Shown: piece after piece, positions 1 through 8,769 of the stretch
How positions within the stretch are numbered: position 1 is the first letter of the stretch
Layout: every line of letters begins with the position of its first letter
Program-made: the position numbers and the translations under genes
The notes under the pieces: model-generated
Database searches by the model: none
Told to the model about the DNA's origin: nothing
Seen by the model: only the letters and a program-made list of their open reading frames with translations
Assembly (NCBI GenBank): GCA_016290335.1
Contig: JAEETM010000036.1
Span: forward strand, 1-36,445
DNA length: 36,445 nt
Direction of reading: 5' to 3'
Source: Treponema sp.
Lineage (GTDB): Bacteria; Spirochaetota; Spirochaetia; Treponematales; Treponemataceae

Positions 1-486
1 GGACACAAAAAGATTGCAATAATTGCCGGTGAAGAACAGGATTTACATGGTCATGACCGACTTGTTGGTTTTGAACGCGCAATGAAGGAAGCCGGACTTC
101 CTGTTGACAAAAAGCTTTTTGAAGCCGGAAAATGGAGCCGCGGAAACGGATACCTTGCCTGCCAGAAACTTTTTGAAAAATCAAACGATTTTACCGCAAT
201 TTTCTGCTTTAATGACCTTATGGCTGCTGGCTGCTACGATTATCTTTACGAAATTGGCAAAGTTCCGGGCAAAGATATTGCAGTTGCAGGCTTTGATAAC
301 AGGGAAATAGCAGACTTTCTTACTCCACCTCTTACAACAATGGCAATTCCGCTTTATGAAATTGGCGGCGCTGCTGCTTATGTGCTCCTGCAAAAGCTGA
401 ATGGTGCAGATGCTGAATACGAAAATCACGACGAAAGGCTACCTTGCCGCTTGATTGAGCGGAAATCTGTCTGCGAAGTAAAATAA
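1..486 (+). CDS. LacI/GalR-family transcriptional regulator, C-terminal part (5' truncated)
   Basis: The reading frame is open from base 1, so the N-terminal helix-turn-helix lies outside the window. What remains is the second half of a periplasmic-binding-protein-like effector domain. It begins with GHKKIAIIAG, followed by RLVGFERAMKEAGL, then FTAIFCFNDLMAAGCYDYL and DIAVAGFDNREIADFLTPPL, the usual order of motifs in LacI/PurR-type sugar or purine sensors. The GFDN...PPLTT stretch is the typical dimer/ligand-cleft end of this family. The ligand cannot be told from this fragment. The stop is 12 bp before the M48 protease start, so the two are probably co-transcribed. An internal ATG at 82 exists but is not the real start. 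Confidence 0.88.
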   Translation, partial: GHKKIAIIAGEEQDLHGHDRLVGFERAMKEAGLPVDKKLFEAGKWSRGNGYLACQKLFEKSNDFTAIFCFNDLMAAGCYDYLYEIGKVPGKDIAVAGFDNREIADFLTPPLTTMAIPLYEIGGAAAYVLLQKLNGADAEYENHDERLPCRLIERKSVCEVK

Positions 487-498
487 AAAGGTGAAACA

Positions 499-1827
499 AT
501 GAAAACAGCTGTTCAATTCTCAAATCCCTTTGTACTGATTTTTCTGATTGGTACTACAGTAAGCTTTTTGATTAATCACTTTCTTGAGTTTGTTGATTAC
601 AAGGCCAGATGCAAGAATGGAGGGACACTTCCCGAGGAAATAAAGTCTGTTCCAGGAGCAGCAGAGCTTTTTGACACAGAAAAGCTTAGTAAAATCTGCC
701 GATATGAGAATGCAAAGTATTTTCAATACATCCCCTCTTCGTTTTGTACAATGGTTCTTGAGCTTTTACTGGTTATTTCTGGCTTTTATCCTTTTATTTT
801 TGAAACAATCTGCACCTGGCTTTGCGGAATCCCCCAGACAGTAGGAAAAAGCTTTATTTGTTTTCTATTATTTATGATACTTTCTTCAATACCAGCTTCT
901 ATAATTTCTATTCCTTTTGATTTATACCGTGAGTTCCATACAGAAAAGAAGTTCGGCTTTAGCAATATGACCATAAAGCTTTGGATTACCGACCAGATTA
1001 AAAGTCTTGCACTCTCTCTTCTTCTTGCAGCCTTTTTAACCTTTGCCGCATCTCTATTCTTTGTAAAATATCCACAAAGCTGGTGGTTTATTCTTGCAGC
1101 AGTCTTAATTACTTTTACTTTTATTATGCAGATTATCTATCCAAAGTTTATAGCTCCTCTATTTAATAAGTTTGAGCCACTGCCAGGAGGAGAAGTAAAA
1201 GATAAAATAACGGCAATTCTTGAAAAAACAGGCTTTAAAAACGGTGGCCTCTTTGTTATGGACGAATCTAAAAGAAGCGGTCACAGTAATGCCTATTTTA
1301 CAGGCTTTGGAAAAACAAAAAGGATTGTACTTTATGATACTCTTGTAAAATCACTTACCCCGGATGAACTTGCTTCTGTTTTAGGACACGAGCTTGGACA
1401 TTTTAAATTAAAGCACATCACAAAAAAACTTATTCTGGTAATTCCACTGGAGTTTATCTTGATGTTTGCCCTTTATAAGCTTGCACAACTTCCAATGCTT
1501 TATGCTGCTTTTGGTTTTAATACGATTTCTACCGCAGAAATAGGTTCTGCTCAGTTTATAGGACTGTATCTTGCAGTAATGCTTTATGGTGCTGTTTCTG
1601 AAATAATATCGCCACTTGTTAATTATTTTTCAAGGAAGGATGAGTTTGCCGCAGATGCCTATGCAGCAAAGGTATGTGGTACAGGGGAAAACCTCATCTC
1701 AGGACTGATAAAATTAAACAGTGAAAACCTGAGTGAGCTTCTTCCCCCAAAAATATATGTTTTCTGGAACTTTTCGCACCCATCCCTTATAGAAAGGATT
1801 CAGGCACTGCAAAAACCTATTTCTTAA
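499..1827 (+). CDS. M48-family (Ste24/CAAX prenyl protease 1-like) membrane zinc metallopeptidase
   Basis: This 442-residue protein has several hydrophobic membrane segments in its first half and a zinc-protease core. The HELGH motif sits at about residues 295-299, with a following KHI. The third zinc ligand is the Glu of EFAADAYA near residue 382, and the approach to the site includes SGHSNAYFTGFGKTKRIVLYD-type residues. This is the architecture of M48A Ste24-like proteases, which cleave membrane or exported proteins at the inner membrane. Bacteria lack prenylated CAAX substrates, so a quality-control role is more likely; that is inference. The ATG is preceded by AAGGTGA. It follows the LacI-type regulator by 12 bp. 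Its 3' end overlaps the convergent small exported gene by 11 bp. Confidence 0.9.
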   Translation: MKTAVQFSNPFVLIFLIGTTVSFLINHFLEFVDYKARCKNGGTLPEEIKSVPGAAELFDTEKLSKICRYENAKYFQYIPSSFCTMVLELLLVISGFYPFIFETICTWLCGIPQTVGKSFICFLLFMILSSIPASIISIPFDLYREFHTEKKFGFSNMTIKLWITDQIKSLALSLLLAAFLTFAASLFFVKYPQSWWFILAAVLITFTFIMQIIYPKFIAPLFNKFEPLPGGEVKDKITAILEKTGFKNGGLFVMDESKRSGHSNAYFTGFGKTKRIVLYDTLVKSLTPDELASVLGHELGHFKLKHITKKLILVIPLEFILMFALYKLAQLPMLYAAFGFNTISTAEIGSAQFIGLYLAVMLYGAVSEIISPLVNYFSRKDEFAADAYAAKVCGTGENLISGLIKLNSENLSELLPPKIYVFWNFSHPSLIERIQALQKPIS

Positions 1828-2191
1828 ACTTTATATCAACCTTGTAGTCTTCTGTTGTCCAGTCAGGGTCAATTTTAAGAACGAGATTTGCATCTGGAAC
1901 AAGCTTAGCAGGTTTTATAAAGTAATATTTTCTGTGAGTTTCTTTACAGCTGAACTGATAAACAAGGCCTTCTTTTGTTACATCGAGCTTTTGATCCTGA
2001 ATCTTATCTTTTGTGAAAGAATAGATTAAGCTTCCGTCTGTAGCATCATAAAGGTCAATCTTCATATCAAGACCGATTACCCATTCCGCATCATAATTAG
2101 GGTCTGTCCAAGTGCCTTTTGGAAACTCTTCTGCGAAAAGACCTGCAACCATAACAGCTGCAACAAAGAGTACTGCAAATAATTTTTTCAT
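1817..2191 (-). CDS. Small exported protein of unknown function (124 aa)
   Basis: The protein starts with a clear cleavable signal peptide: Lys-Lys, a hydrophobic core FAVLFVAAVMVAGLF and a likely cut after AGLFA, before EE. The mature part of about 100 residues is rich in beta-forming segments (GTWTDPNYDAEWVIGL, GSLIYSFTKDKI, GLVYQFSCK) and Lys-rich at the end. It resembles a small lipocalin-like or single beta-sheet periplasmic protein, but I do not recognise a named family. The ATG has an AGGAG five bases upstream. It faces the M48 protease tail to tail with an 11-bp overlap. The upstream region is shared with the divergent cyclase operon. Confidence 0.8.
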   Translation of the reverse strand: MKKLFAVLFVAAVMVAGLFAEEFPKGTWTDPNYDAEWVIGLDMKIDLYDATDGSLIYSFTKDKIQDQKLDVTKEGLVYQFSCKETHRKYYFIKPAKLVPDANLVLKIDPDWTTEDYKVDIKFKK

Positions 2192-2257
2192 ACGCGCTCC
2201 TGATAAAGTAATTTGAGAATCTTAAAGAGCAAAGCTCCGAAATCCTCTTAATATATA

Positions 2258-2285
2258 ATCTTACCACACTATTTTTTTTTATCAA
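2258..2285 (-). promoter_or_regulatory. Candidate sigma70-type promoter for the small exported protein
   Basis: On the minus strand, TTGATA (2285-2280) and TAAGAT (2263-2258) are separated by 16 bp. Transcription would start near 2251, giving a leader of about 60 nt before the ATG at 2191. This is a motif match by eye only. Confidence 0.5.
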
Positions 2286-2324
2286 GAATCAAATAAAGAA
2301 AGAGAAAAAAACTGCCGATATTTT

Positions 2325-2345
2325 AAGAGAGGAACTCTTTTTTTT
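2325..2345 (+). terminator. Weak candidate terminator (5-bp stem plus T8)
   Basis: AAGAG and CTCTT arms with a 5-nt spacer run directly into eight T residues. It could end plus-strand transcription from the LacI/M48 genes before the cyclase promoter. The stem is short and AT-rich. The T8 followed by A8 (2338-2353) may instead act as a bent A-tract or UP element for the promoter just downstream. Confidence 0.3.
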
Positions 2346-2361
2346 AAAAAAAATAGATTTT

Positions 2362-2390
2362 TTGACAGTTATATTTGCGTATGGTATAAT
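2362..2390 (+). promoter_or_regulatory. Consensus extended -10 promoter for the cyclase/FecR/lipoprotein operon
   Basis: TTGACA at 2362-2367 and TATAAT at 2385-2390 are separated by exactly 17 bp, and TGG precedes the -10 (extended -10 TGn). A T8A8 tract at 2338-2353 lies where an UP element would sit. Transcription should start near 2397, about 40 nt before the cyclase start. Full consensus at both hexamers is uncommon and predicts strong sigma70-type transcription of the downstream genes. Confidence 0.85.
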
Positions 2391-2435
2391 CATAAAGTTA
2401 TATCATTGGGATATTTATACGAAAAAGAGTAAAAA

Positions 2436-4553
2436 GTGGCGAACATGGGTAATAAAAAAGACGAAAAAAAGAAAAAACAGCGTTATGGAACTTCAATAGG
2501 CTTAAAACTTGTACTAATCATTTCGGCTCTCGTAATTATTTCTTTGGGAAGCTTGACGTTTCTTGTTAGTTACTTTGTAGGAGCTGAAGTTCAGCTTACA
2601 GCAGAAGATAACAATCATACAATCACAATGAGAACTGCCTCTACAACTGAAAACGAATTGAACTCCTTGCGTTCAAATGTCTTTCTTATGCTTGATATGC
2701 TTAATGCAGCAGGCTCTTCTGGTATTCTTTCGCGCCAAACCTCAGCCTTCTTCTTTGAAAGAAATCAATCTATTGCTTCTGTAATAATTCCCGGCGATAA
2801 AGAACTTATTAATAACCGCTTCTTTATCTCAAACGAAATTGAACCAGAGCTTATTACAGAGTTTCTTTCTCAACATCAGGAAGATATTACCCGCACAGAA
2901 AACGGTGAATCCTTTATTTTCAATGCAGCACCGATATTTAAACTGCCAATTCTAGCCCTCTTTTTACCATGGCGTGAAAGCGGACTTAATCAGGCTGTAG
3001 TAATACTCTTTTCAAGCGATTCCCTGTCAAACACTTTTGGAACCGGTAACTTAAATCTTTCTTTTATGATAAATCACGAAGGCGATTTACTTGTTCATCC
3101 TGACTATAACCTTCTGGAAGCAGGCGCAAGTATGGCTAAACTGCCACTCGTAGAACAAATGAGGGCAAATAACGACGAAAACAGACAGATAATCTTTACA
3201 GACCTTGATGGAAAAGAATATTTTGGTGCCTACTGCAAGATTACTATGGCCGATGCTGGTGTAATTACTTTAATAGAAAAAAATGTTGCATTAAAGGCTG
3301 TAACAAACCAGACAAGGCAGAACATCTACCTTACACTGGCAATTCTCTTTGTATCAGTTTTACTCATCTGGTTATTCTCTAAAACACTTAGTGTTCCACT
3401 TAGAAGACTCCGTGATATTGCAGAAGAAATAAAAATCGGTAACTTCAACACAGATTTGTTCGATAAGCTTAAAGCAAAAAAGCGTCGCCGTGATGAAATT
3501 GGTGTTCTTATTCAGTCTACAAAAGATGAAAGGGAAATTTTAAATACAATTTCAAGACTTACAAATAAGGGTGTTGCAAAGGCTATTGTACGAAAAGAAA
3601 TTGACTTTAACCCTCATCTTAAGGATATTACAATCTTTTTCAGTGATATCCGCGGCTTTACAGCTATTTCCGATGGTTTTAACAAGAGATTTGGTGAAAA
3701 ATCGGCTGCAGAAATCATCAGCTTCTTAAATGACTACATGAGCCGAATGGTAAACTGTATTACCATTACAGGCGGAAACGTAGATAAGTTTGAAGGCGAT
3801 GCCATTATGGCCTGCTGGGGCGTTCTTCGTGATGATGACCTTTCTTTTGAAAAAATGAAAGATGGCGAACCTGGAAAGGCAGAAATGGCAGAAGCTCATG
3901 CAAGGCACGTAAAAGCAGATGCCGTTAGCGCAATTAAAGCTACTACTGCAATGCGCTATGCCCTTATGGTATACAACAAGCAGGCAGAAGCCTTTACAAA
4001 AGAACATGCAAACGAACCATTGGCCCAGTATAAGCCTCATATTAGAATCGGTTCGGGCTTGAACTCAGGAAGAGCAACAGTTGGCTTTATGGGTTCTTAC
4101 GACAAGATGGAGTTTACCTCTATTGGAGACGCCGTAAACCTTGCTTCCCGAACAGAAAGCTCAAACAAGCCTTGCGGTACTGACATGCTGATTACAGAAG
4201 ATACCTACAACTTACTTAAAATGGACTATATCCGCTGTAAGGAAAACAATTTTACTATAAAAGACGAGTTCCTTAAGGATGAAGTTGTTGTTGAAGTAAT
4301 TCCTGTTACTTTTGAAGTTAAAGGTAAAGGCAAGCAGCACTTCTACGGTGTTGTAAACATGCCTAATTTTGATATAGAAGAGTTTTTCAAAACAAGCGAC
4401 CCTGATTTTGTCGTAGATGAAGACTGCAGAAAAGCTATAGGACCTACTGGACCTAAGACGCTGGCTGAAGTCAGAACGCTGCTAGGAATCCCTACACCAG
4501 ACTTTGGAGGAGTCAACCTTGACGCAGAAGAGAATAAAGTCACTGCTAGCTGA
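2436..4553 (+). CDS. Membrane-bound class III adenylate cyclase with periplasmic sensor and HAMP domain
   Basis: This 705-residue protein would make cAMP from ATP at the inner membrane. A basic N terminus is followed by a first membrane helix (about 25-48), a periplasmic sensor region (about 50-285, Cache-like by position), a second membrane helix (about 292-313) and a HAMP linker (about 314-365). The class III catalytic domain starts near residue 395. The metal-binding aspartates are in FFSDIRGFT (near 401) and EGDAIMACWG. The purine-binding Lys is in VDKFEGD, and the transition-state Asn and Arg are in GDAVNLASRTE near 568. Lys with FTSIGD favours ATP over GTP. The start is GTG at 2436 or ATG at 2445; neither has a strong Shine-Dalgarno. 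The last 35 bp overlap the FecR-domain gene, which suggests translational coupling. Confidence 0.93.
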   Translation: MANMGNKKDEKKKKQRYGTSIGLKLVLIISALVIISLGSLTFLVSYFVGAEVQLTAEDNNHTITMRTASTTENELNSLRSNVFLMLDMLNAAGSSGILSRQTSAFFFERNQSIASVIIPGDKELINNRFFISNEIEPELITEFLSQHQEDITRTENGESFIFNAAPIFKLPILALFLPWRESGLNQAVVILFSSDSLSNTFGTGNLNLSFMINHEGDLLVHPDYNLLEAGASMAKLPLVEQMRANNDENRQIIFTDLDGKEYFGAYCKITMADAGVITLIEKNVALKAVTNQTRQNIYLTLAILFVSVLLIWLFSKTLSVPLRRLRDIAEEIKIGNFNTDLFDKLKAKKRRRDEIGVLIQSTKDEREILNTISRLTNKGVAKAIVRKEIDFNPHLKDITIFFSDIRGFTAISDGFNKRFGEKSAAEIISFLNDYMSRMVNCITITGGNVDKFEGDAIMACWGVLRDDDLSFEKMKDGEPGKAEMAEAHARHVKADAVSAIKATTAMRYALMVYNKQAEAFTKEHANEPLAQYKPHIRIGSGLNSGRATVGFMGSYDKMEFTSIGDAVNLASRTESSNKPCGTDMLITEDTYNLLKMDYIRCKENNFTIKDEFLKDEVVVEVIPVTFEVKGKGKQHFYGVVNMPNFDIEEFFKTSDPDFVVDEDCRKAIGPTGPKTLAEVRTLLGIPTPDFGGVNLDAEENKVTAS

Positions 4554-7458
4554 GATTTTCTTCGTTTGCTTCTGCTTGTTTGGTTGCGGTTACAGCGTTT
4601 ATCAGTTCTGGCTGTCTCTGAACAAAGCACTTACAAAAAACGAAGAACAAATAGCTACCATTACTTTTAAATACAAAACTGCTCAACGTAAGTTTGAAGA
4701 TGATCTCATCTGGGATCGTCTTCAACAGCATTCTCCTATTTACGACGGTGATACTATCCGCACTGCCCCAATGTCTGAGGCAACTATTTATTTTAACGAT
4801 GGTAACGTAATGAACCTGTACGAAAACACTCTTGCACAGGTTCGTCTTAATGATGACGGTACTAATGAAATTGATTTTGACGGCGGTCAGATTGAGATTC
4901 AGACAAGTAAGACTTCCGGCATGAAGATTAAATCTGGAACTTCAATGGTTAGCATTGAAAAAGGAACTTCAGTTGCAACTGATAAAACTTCTTCTGGATC
5001 AAAAGAGCTTAATGTTCAGGTTCAGAGCGGTACGGTTGCACTTACAGATACGGTTACCGGTCAAGTTAAAGCGAACCTTAAAGCAGGTCAGACAGCCACA
5101 ATGGATCAGGCTGGTAACGTACAGAAAAAGCACTTATCTATCATCTACCCTCTTAAGGATGTTAAAACTCTTACTTTTGTAGAAGAAGTTCAAACGGTAG
5201 AGTTCAAGTGGGATTGTGATGCAGAAAACGGTGCCTTGATTGAGATTTTTGAAACAAAAGGAAGAACAAATCCTGTTCAGTCATTCTTTGTAAACGATTC
5301 TTTCAGTCAGATGGTTGAGTTGGCACCAGGAACTCACTGGTGGCGAATTACATCCGGCGATGAATATGCAGAAGGAAAAATCAACGTTTATTATTCACAA
5401 AAACCACAGATTATTGCTCCTGCAGCAGATTATGTTGCAGTTTTCCGAACAAAAAAGCCTGGAATCCGCTTTATCTGGTCTGCAAGCGACAGGGCAACCT
5501 CTTATGAACTTGAAATTGCAAATAACGAAAACATGAATAATCCTGTTGTAGTACAAAGAGCTTCACAGCCGTCCAGTATTATTTCTTCTCTTGGGGAAGG
5601 AACATGGTACTGGCGTGTAACTCCATATTACACAATCAACAACACTGGACTTTCAAATCAGTCCGAAGTTTCTTCATTCAGAATTAACAGAAGCGGAGAA
5701 CTTAAAAAGCCTGAGCTCCAGTTACCGCTGGAAGAAGGACTTGTTAGTACAAAAATCCCTGTAAATGGACAGATGACTTACAAAAAGATTAATTTCTCCT
5801 GGAAGGATAACCCGGAAGCGGTTTCTTATGAATACAGAGTTTGGCAGCGTGCACCAAATGGACAGCCTTACACAAGCGGTTCGGTAACCGACAACTACTT
5901 TACCATTGATCCATCCCGTCTGGAAATTGCAAACGGCACCTGGTACTGGCAGGTTACAACCCACGATGTAGAAGGCAACTCTGCAACCTCTGAAATCCGC
6001 AAGTTTATTGCAATTGACTCTAGTGCAGATCAGAGAACCCTGTTCCCGCCTGAAAACTACAGGCTTGCTGCATCCCGTTCTCAGGATATACGTTATAGCT
6101 GGAAAACAAACATTCCTTACCCTACTACATTCCAGCTGGCAACAGACAGTCAGTTTACAAATATCATCCATAGCGAAACAACAACAAATACAAGTGTAAC
6201 TGGTAGAGAGCTTACTCCTGGAACTTATTACTGGCGAATTACAACTCAAATTGCAGATGCCGAAGTTACTACTCAAATGAAAACTGTAAATGTAGTACCT
6301 CCACTTGATCCGCCGGTTGCAAAGTATCCGTCTGACGGTAACCGAGAGGTTATTCGTGAAGGTATACCGCTTACCTTCCAGTGGAAAACTGTTGAAAATG
6401 CAGATTACTACCAGATTAAGCTTTATACAGAAGATAATATGGAAACTCCTGTTTACGAGCGCAACTTTATTGAAGCAGATGAACACGGCAACGTTAAAGA
6501 TGTGCTTGATATGTGGAATTTTGATGAAACAAATTATGTTTGGACACTCCAGGCCTTTGGCGAAGAAAAAGCTTATGCATCGCGCGAAATTGGTTATCTT
6601 TCTTCTTATAAGTTCAGACTTAAAAAGCTTAAGCCTGTAAGACTCCTTCTTCCTGTAAACGGTACTGAGTTTGGCGGTATAGAAGCTATTAAAACTCCTG
6701 CAAACTTTGTATGGACTTCTGTAGACGAGCCTTCAAAATCTCAGCTGATTATTTACAAAGATGGCAGTGACGAAGCTTACAAGTTTAAGATTATTGAAAA
6801 ACCAAGATACACAAACAAAATGCCGCAGCTTTACGAAGGTCAGTATTATTGGAAGATTGTTGCACAGACAATCGATAATCTGGATATTTCTTCAAAGGGA
6901 ATGAACTCGTTCTCTGTAAAGAAAATGCCTAAGCTTCCGGCAACCAAGCTTGTAAAACCACCGGTTAATTCCGAAATCAATATTGACTATATTATAGAAA
7001 ACGGATTGCAGGTTAACTTTGAGTGGCAAAGCCTTAAACAGGAAGTAGCACGCTATATTCTCAGAGTATACAACATCCACGACCCTACTCCTGTATTCGA
7101 AAAAGATTTTGATCCTGATACAACTACTTATCTATTTGATGGTGATGATTTCTCTAACACATTAGGTAAAGCAAACGGTAAGTGGTATTGGACAATTGAA
7201 GCTCAGACAGACTTTATGGGAATGCTTTTACAACGCGGAACAGAAGCCCGCTCAGACTTTAATGTAGATATTCCTAGAAACAAACCTGGTGACGTAAAAA
7301 CCGAAGATGAAAGAGTTAAAATCCGTTATGGTGTTGAACCGCAGGATGAAGATCAGTCGGAGAGCGTAAAGAAAAAGCTTAAGAATGCAAAGAAAAAGAC
7401 TTCAGATAAAGTAAAAATTACAGATAAAAAACAGAAAAAGAAGAAAAAGAAGAAGTAA
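4519..7458 (+). CDS. FecR-domain membrane protein with Trp-rich Ig/FnIII-like repeats and poly-Lys tail
   Basis: I place the start at TTG 4519, because GGAGGAG (4506-4512) lies six bases ahead; a TTG at 4504 would overlap this ribosome site. The product is about 979 residues. A single membrane helix near residues 9-32 anchors it. A FecR-like domain covers about 77-200 (GDTIRTAPMSEATIYFNDG, then SGTVALTD, LKAGQTATMD). About seven beta-sandwich repeats follow, each ending in an aromatic motif such as GTHWWRIT, GTWYWRVTP, GTWYWQVTT, GTYYWRITTQ, GQYYWKIVAQ and GKWYWTIEAQ. The C terminus is strongly Lys-rich. FecR domains transmit or scaffold envelope signals in other systems; here partners are unknown. 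It overlaps the cyclase by 35 bp and is followed 11 bp later by the barrel-like gene. Confidence 0.85.
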   Translation: MTQKRIKSLLAEIFFVCFCLFGCGYSVYQFWLSLNKALTKNEEQIATITFKYKTAQRKFEDDLIWDRLQQHSPIYDGDTIRTAPMSEATIYFNDGNVMNLYENTLAQVRLNDDGTNEIDFDGGQIEIQTSKTSGMKIKSGTSMVSIEKGTSVATDKTSSGSKELNVQVQSGTVALTDTVTGQVKANLKAGQTATMDQAGNVQKKHLSIIYPLKDVKTLTFVEEVQTVEFKWDCDAENGALIEIFETKGRTNPVQSFFVNDSFSQMVELAPGTHWWRITSGDEYAEGKINVYYSQKPQIIAPAADYVAVFRTKKPGIRFIWSASDRATSYELEIANNENMNNPVVVQRASQPSSIISSLGEGTWYWRVTPYYTINNTGLSNQSEVSSFRINRSGELKKPELQLPLEEGLVSTKIPVNGQMTYKKINFSWKDNPEAVSYEYRVWQRAPNGQPYTSGSVTDNYFTIDPSRLEIANGTWYWQVTTHDVEGNSATSEIRKFIAIDSSADQRTLFPPENYRLAASRSQDIRYSWKTNIPYPTTFQLATDSQFTNIIHSETTTNTSVTGRELTPGTYYWRITTQIADAEVTTQMKTVNVVPPLDPPVAKYPSDGNREVIREGIPLTFQWKTVENADYYQIKLYTEDNMETPVYERNFIEADEHGNVKDVLDMWNFDETNYVWTLQAFGEEKAYASREIGYLSSYKFRLKKLKPVRLLLPVNGTEFGGIEAIKTPANFVWTSVDEPSKSQLIIYKDGSDEAYKFKIIEKPRYTNKMPQLYEGQYYWKIVAQTIDNLDISSKGMNSFSVKKMPKLPATKLVKPPVNSEINIDYIIENGLQVNFEWQSLKQEVARYILRVYNIHDPTPVFEKDFDPDTTTYLFDGDDFSNTLGKANGKWYWTIEAQTDFMGMLLQRGTEARSDFNVDIPRNKPGDVKTEDERVKIRYGVEPQDEDQSESVKKKLKNAKKKTSDKVKITDKKQKKKKKKK

Positions 7459-7469
7459 CGGAATAAATT

Positions 7470-8753
7470 ATGAGAATGCGTAACAGACGTATTGTGACAT
7501 TCTTAATTTCCTCACTCATTTTCCTTGCCGGGAACAGGGCTTTTGCACAAGCTACAAAGCCAGTTGCCGACAATTCTTCTTATTTTTTAAATGATGATAA
7601 TGAACTTGTACAGCGCTTTACCTGGCAGGGTAATAAAAATGTATACCGCTACGAGTTTGTTCTTGAACAGTACAGCGATGAGCTTGGTGATTATGTTCAG
7701 ATTCAGTTTATAGATACAAAAGATACCGAAGTAGAGCTACCACTCAATGCTGGAAAATACAGATATTATTTAAACATTTACAATTACTTAAATTATCTGG
7801 ATTACAGCACAGAATATATTAACTTTGAAATTATAAAGACTTACCACCCTATTATTACTTCAGTTTCTCCAACAGTTATTTACCTTGAAGAGCCGCAGAC
7901 TGGTATTTTCACCGTAGAAGGAATGGAACTGCGTCCAGACACTATCTTTACCCTTGAAAACAACATTTACGAGATTCAGGCAAAGATTCTCAGTACAGAT
8001 TCTGAATACAAACGTTCCCGAATAAAAATTGACCCAGAGCTTCTGGATTCCGGTTCCTACTATATCCGCGCCGTAAACCCTGGTGGACTGTTCGATACTT
8101 CCGGTACAATTAAAATTACATTCAAAAAACCAATGGATTTGGACGTAGCCGTTGGTTATTCACCGGTTGCTTTGCTGGATATTGATAAAACAAAGGATGT
8201 AAATGATGCCAATCATAATGATACCCTCATTGAGTTCTTTAGTGGTGATGATCGTTCCGGTGTATTCTGGCCACTTGGTCTGGATGCAAGGGTAACCTTT
8301 ATTCCATTCAAAACTGCAAATGTATTCTTTGGAACTGCATTGGGATTAAACTGGTTCCGCGCAAAATATACAAATTATGCAAATGGGAAAGAAAGTTATA
8401 CAATTATAGCTCCAGCCTATTCTATGCATCTGGATTTTGTAAGCCAATTTGTACTTAAAAAATCTCTGCCATGGAAAATGGTCCTTGACGTTCATGCGGG
8501 AGGCGGTTTATTCGGATTTTCAGGATTAACCCTAGTATTTCCTCATTATACATCAGATCCGTTATGGTCAGCAGATGGTTGTCTGAATGCAGGAGTTTCA
8601 TTGCAAGTTTATAGATGGAAACGTTTTTATTTTGAAGCTGGAAGCGACTTTTTGTGCGCATTTACATACTCAGAAAATAAAAAAACAGGAAAAAATTCAC
8701 CAATGATGGTATACTATATAGAGCCAAGAATAGGTGTTGGCTGGCAATTCTAA
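7470..8753 (+). CDS. Exported protein with IPT/TIG-like domain and C-terminal outer-membrane-barrel-like region
   Basis: This 427-residue protein begins with a basic N terminus and signal peptide that probably ends after RAFA. A first beta-rich segment (to about residue 125) precedes an IPT/TIG-like domain at about 128-222, recognisable by PIITSVSPTVIYLEE, FTVEGMELRPDT and SGSYYIRAVNPGG. The last 200 residues alternate aromatic and small residues (LDARVTFIPF, FFGTALGLNWF, MVLDVHAGGGLFGF, FYFEAGSDFL) and end in IGVGWQF. A terminal Phe on an amphipathic strand is typical of outer-membrane beta-barrels. It lies between the FecR protein and the lipoproteins, so it may be an outer-membrane partner for them; this is inference. 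The Shine-Dalgarno is weak and there is a second ATG two codons downstream. Confidence 0.75.
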   Translation: MRMRNRRIVTFLISSLIFLAGNRAFAQATKPVADNSSYFLNDDNELVQRFTWQGNKNVYRYEFVLEQYSDELGDYVQIQFIDTKDTEVELPLNAGKYRYYLNIYNYLNYLDYSTEYINFEIIKTYHPIITSVSPTVIYLEEPQTGIFTVEGMELRPDTIFTLENNIYEIQAKILSTDSEYKRSRIKIDPELLDSGSYYIRAVNPGGLFDTSGTIKITFKKPMDLDVAVGYSPVALLDIDKTKDVNDANHNDTLIEFFSGDDRSGVFWPLGLDARVTFIPFKTANVFFGTALGLNWFRAKYTNYANGKESYTIIAPAYSMHLDFVSQFVLKKSLPWKMVLDVHAGGGLFGFSGLTLVFPHYTSDPLWSADGCLNAGVSLQVYRWKRFYFEAGSDFLCAFTYSENKKTGKNSPMMVYYIEPRIGVGWQF

Positions 8754-8769
8754 GGGAAGGAGGATAAAA

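Noticed and set aside
4504..4518. TTG 4504 as start of the FecR-domain protein
   Set aside because: The GGAGGAG ribosome site begins within this codon's neighbourhood and correctly spaces TTG 4519.
5722..6486. 254-codon minus-strand ORF opposite the FecR-domain gene
   Set aside because: The sense strand is a clear gene with repeated Trp motifs; the antisense product has no recognisable domain or signal.
8734..8769. TTG 8734 as start of the first large lipoprotein
   Set aside because: It lies inside the preceding gene and upstream of the strong GGAAGGAGGAT that serves ATG 8770.
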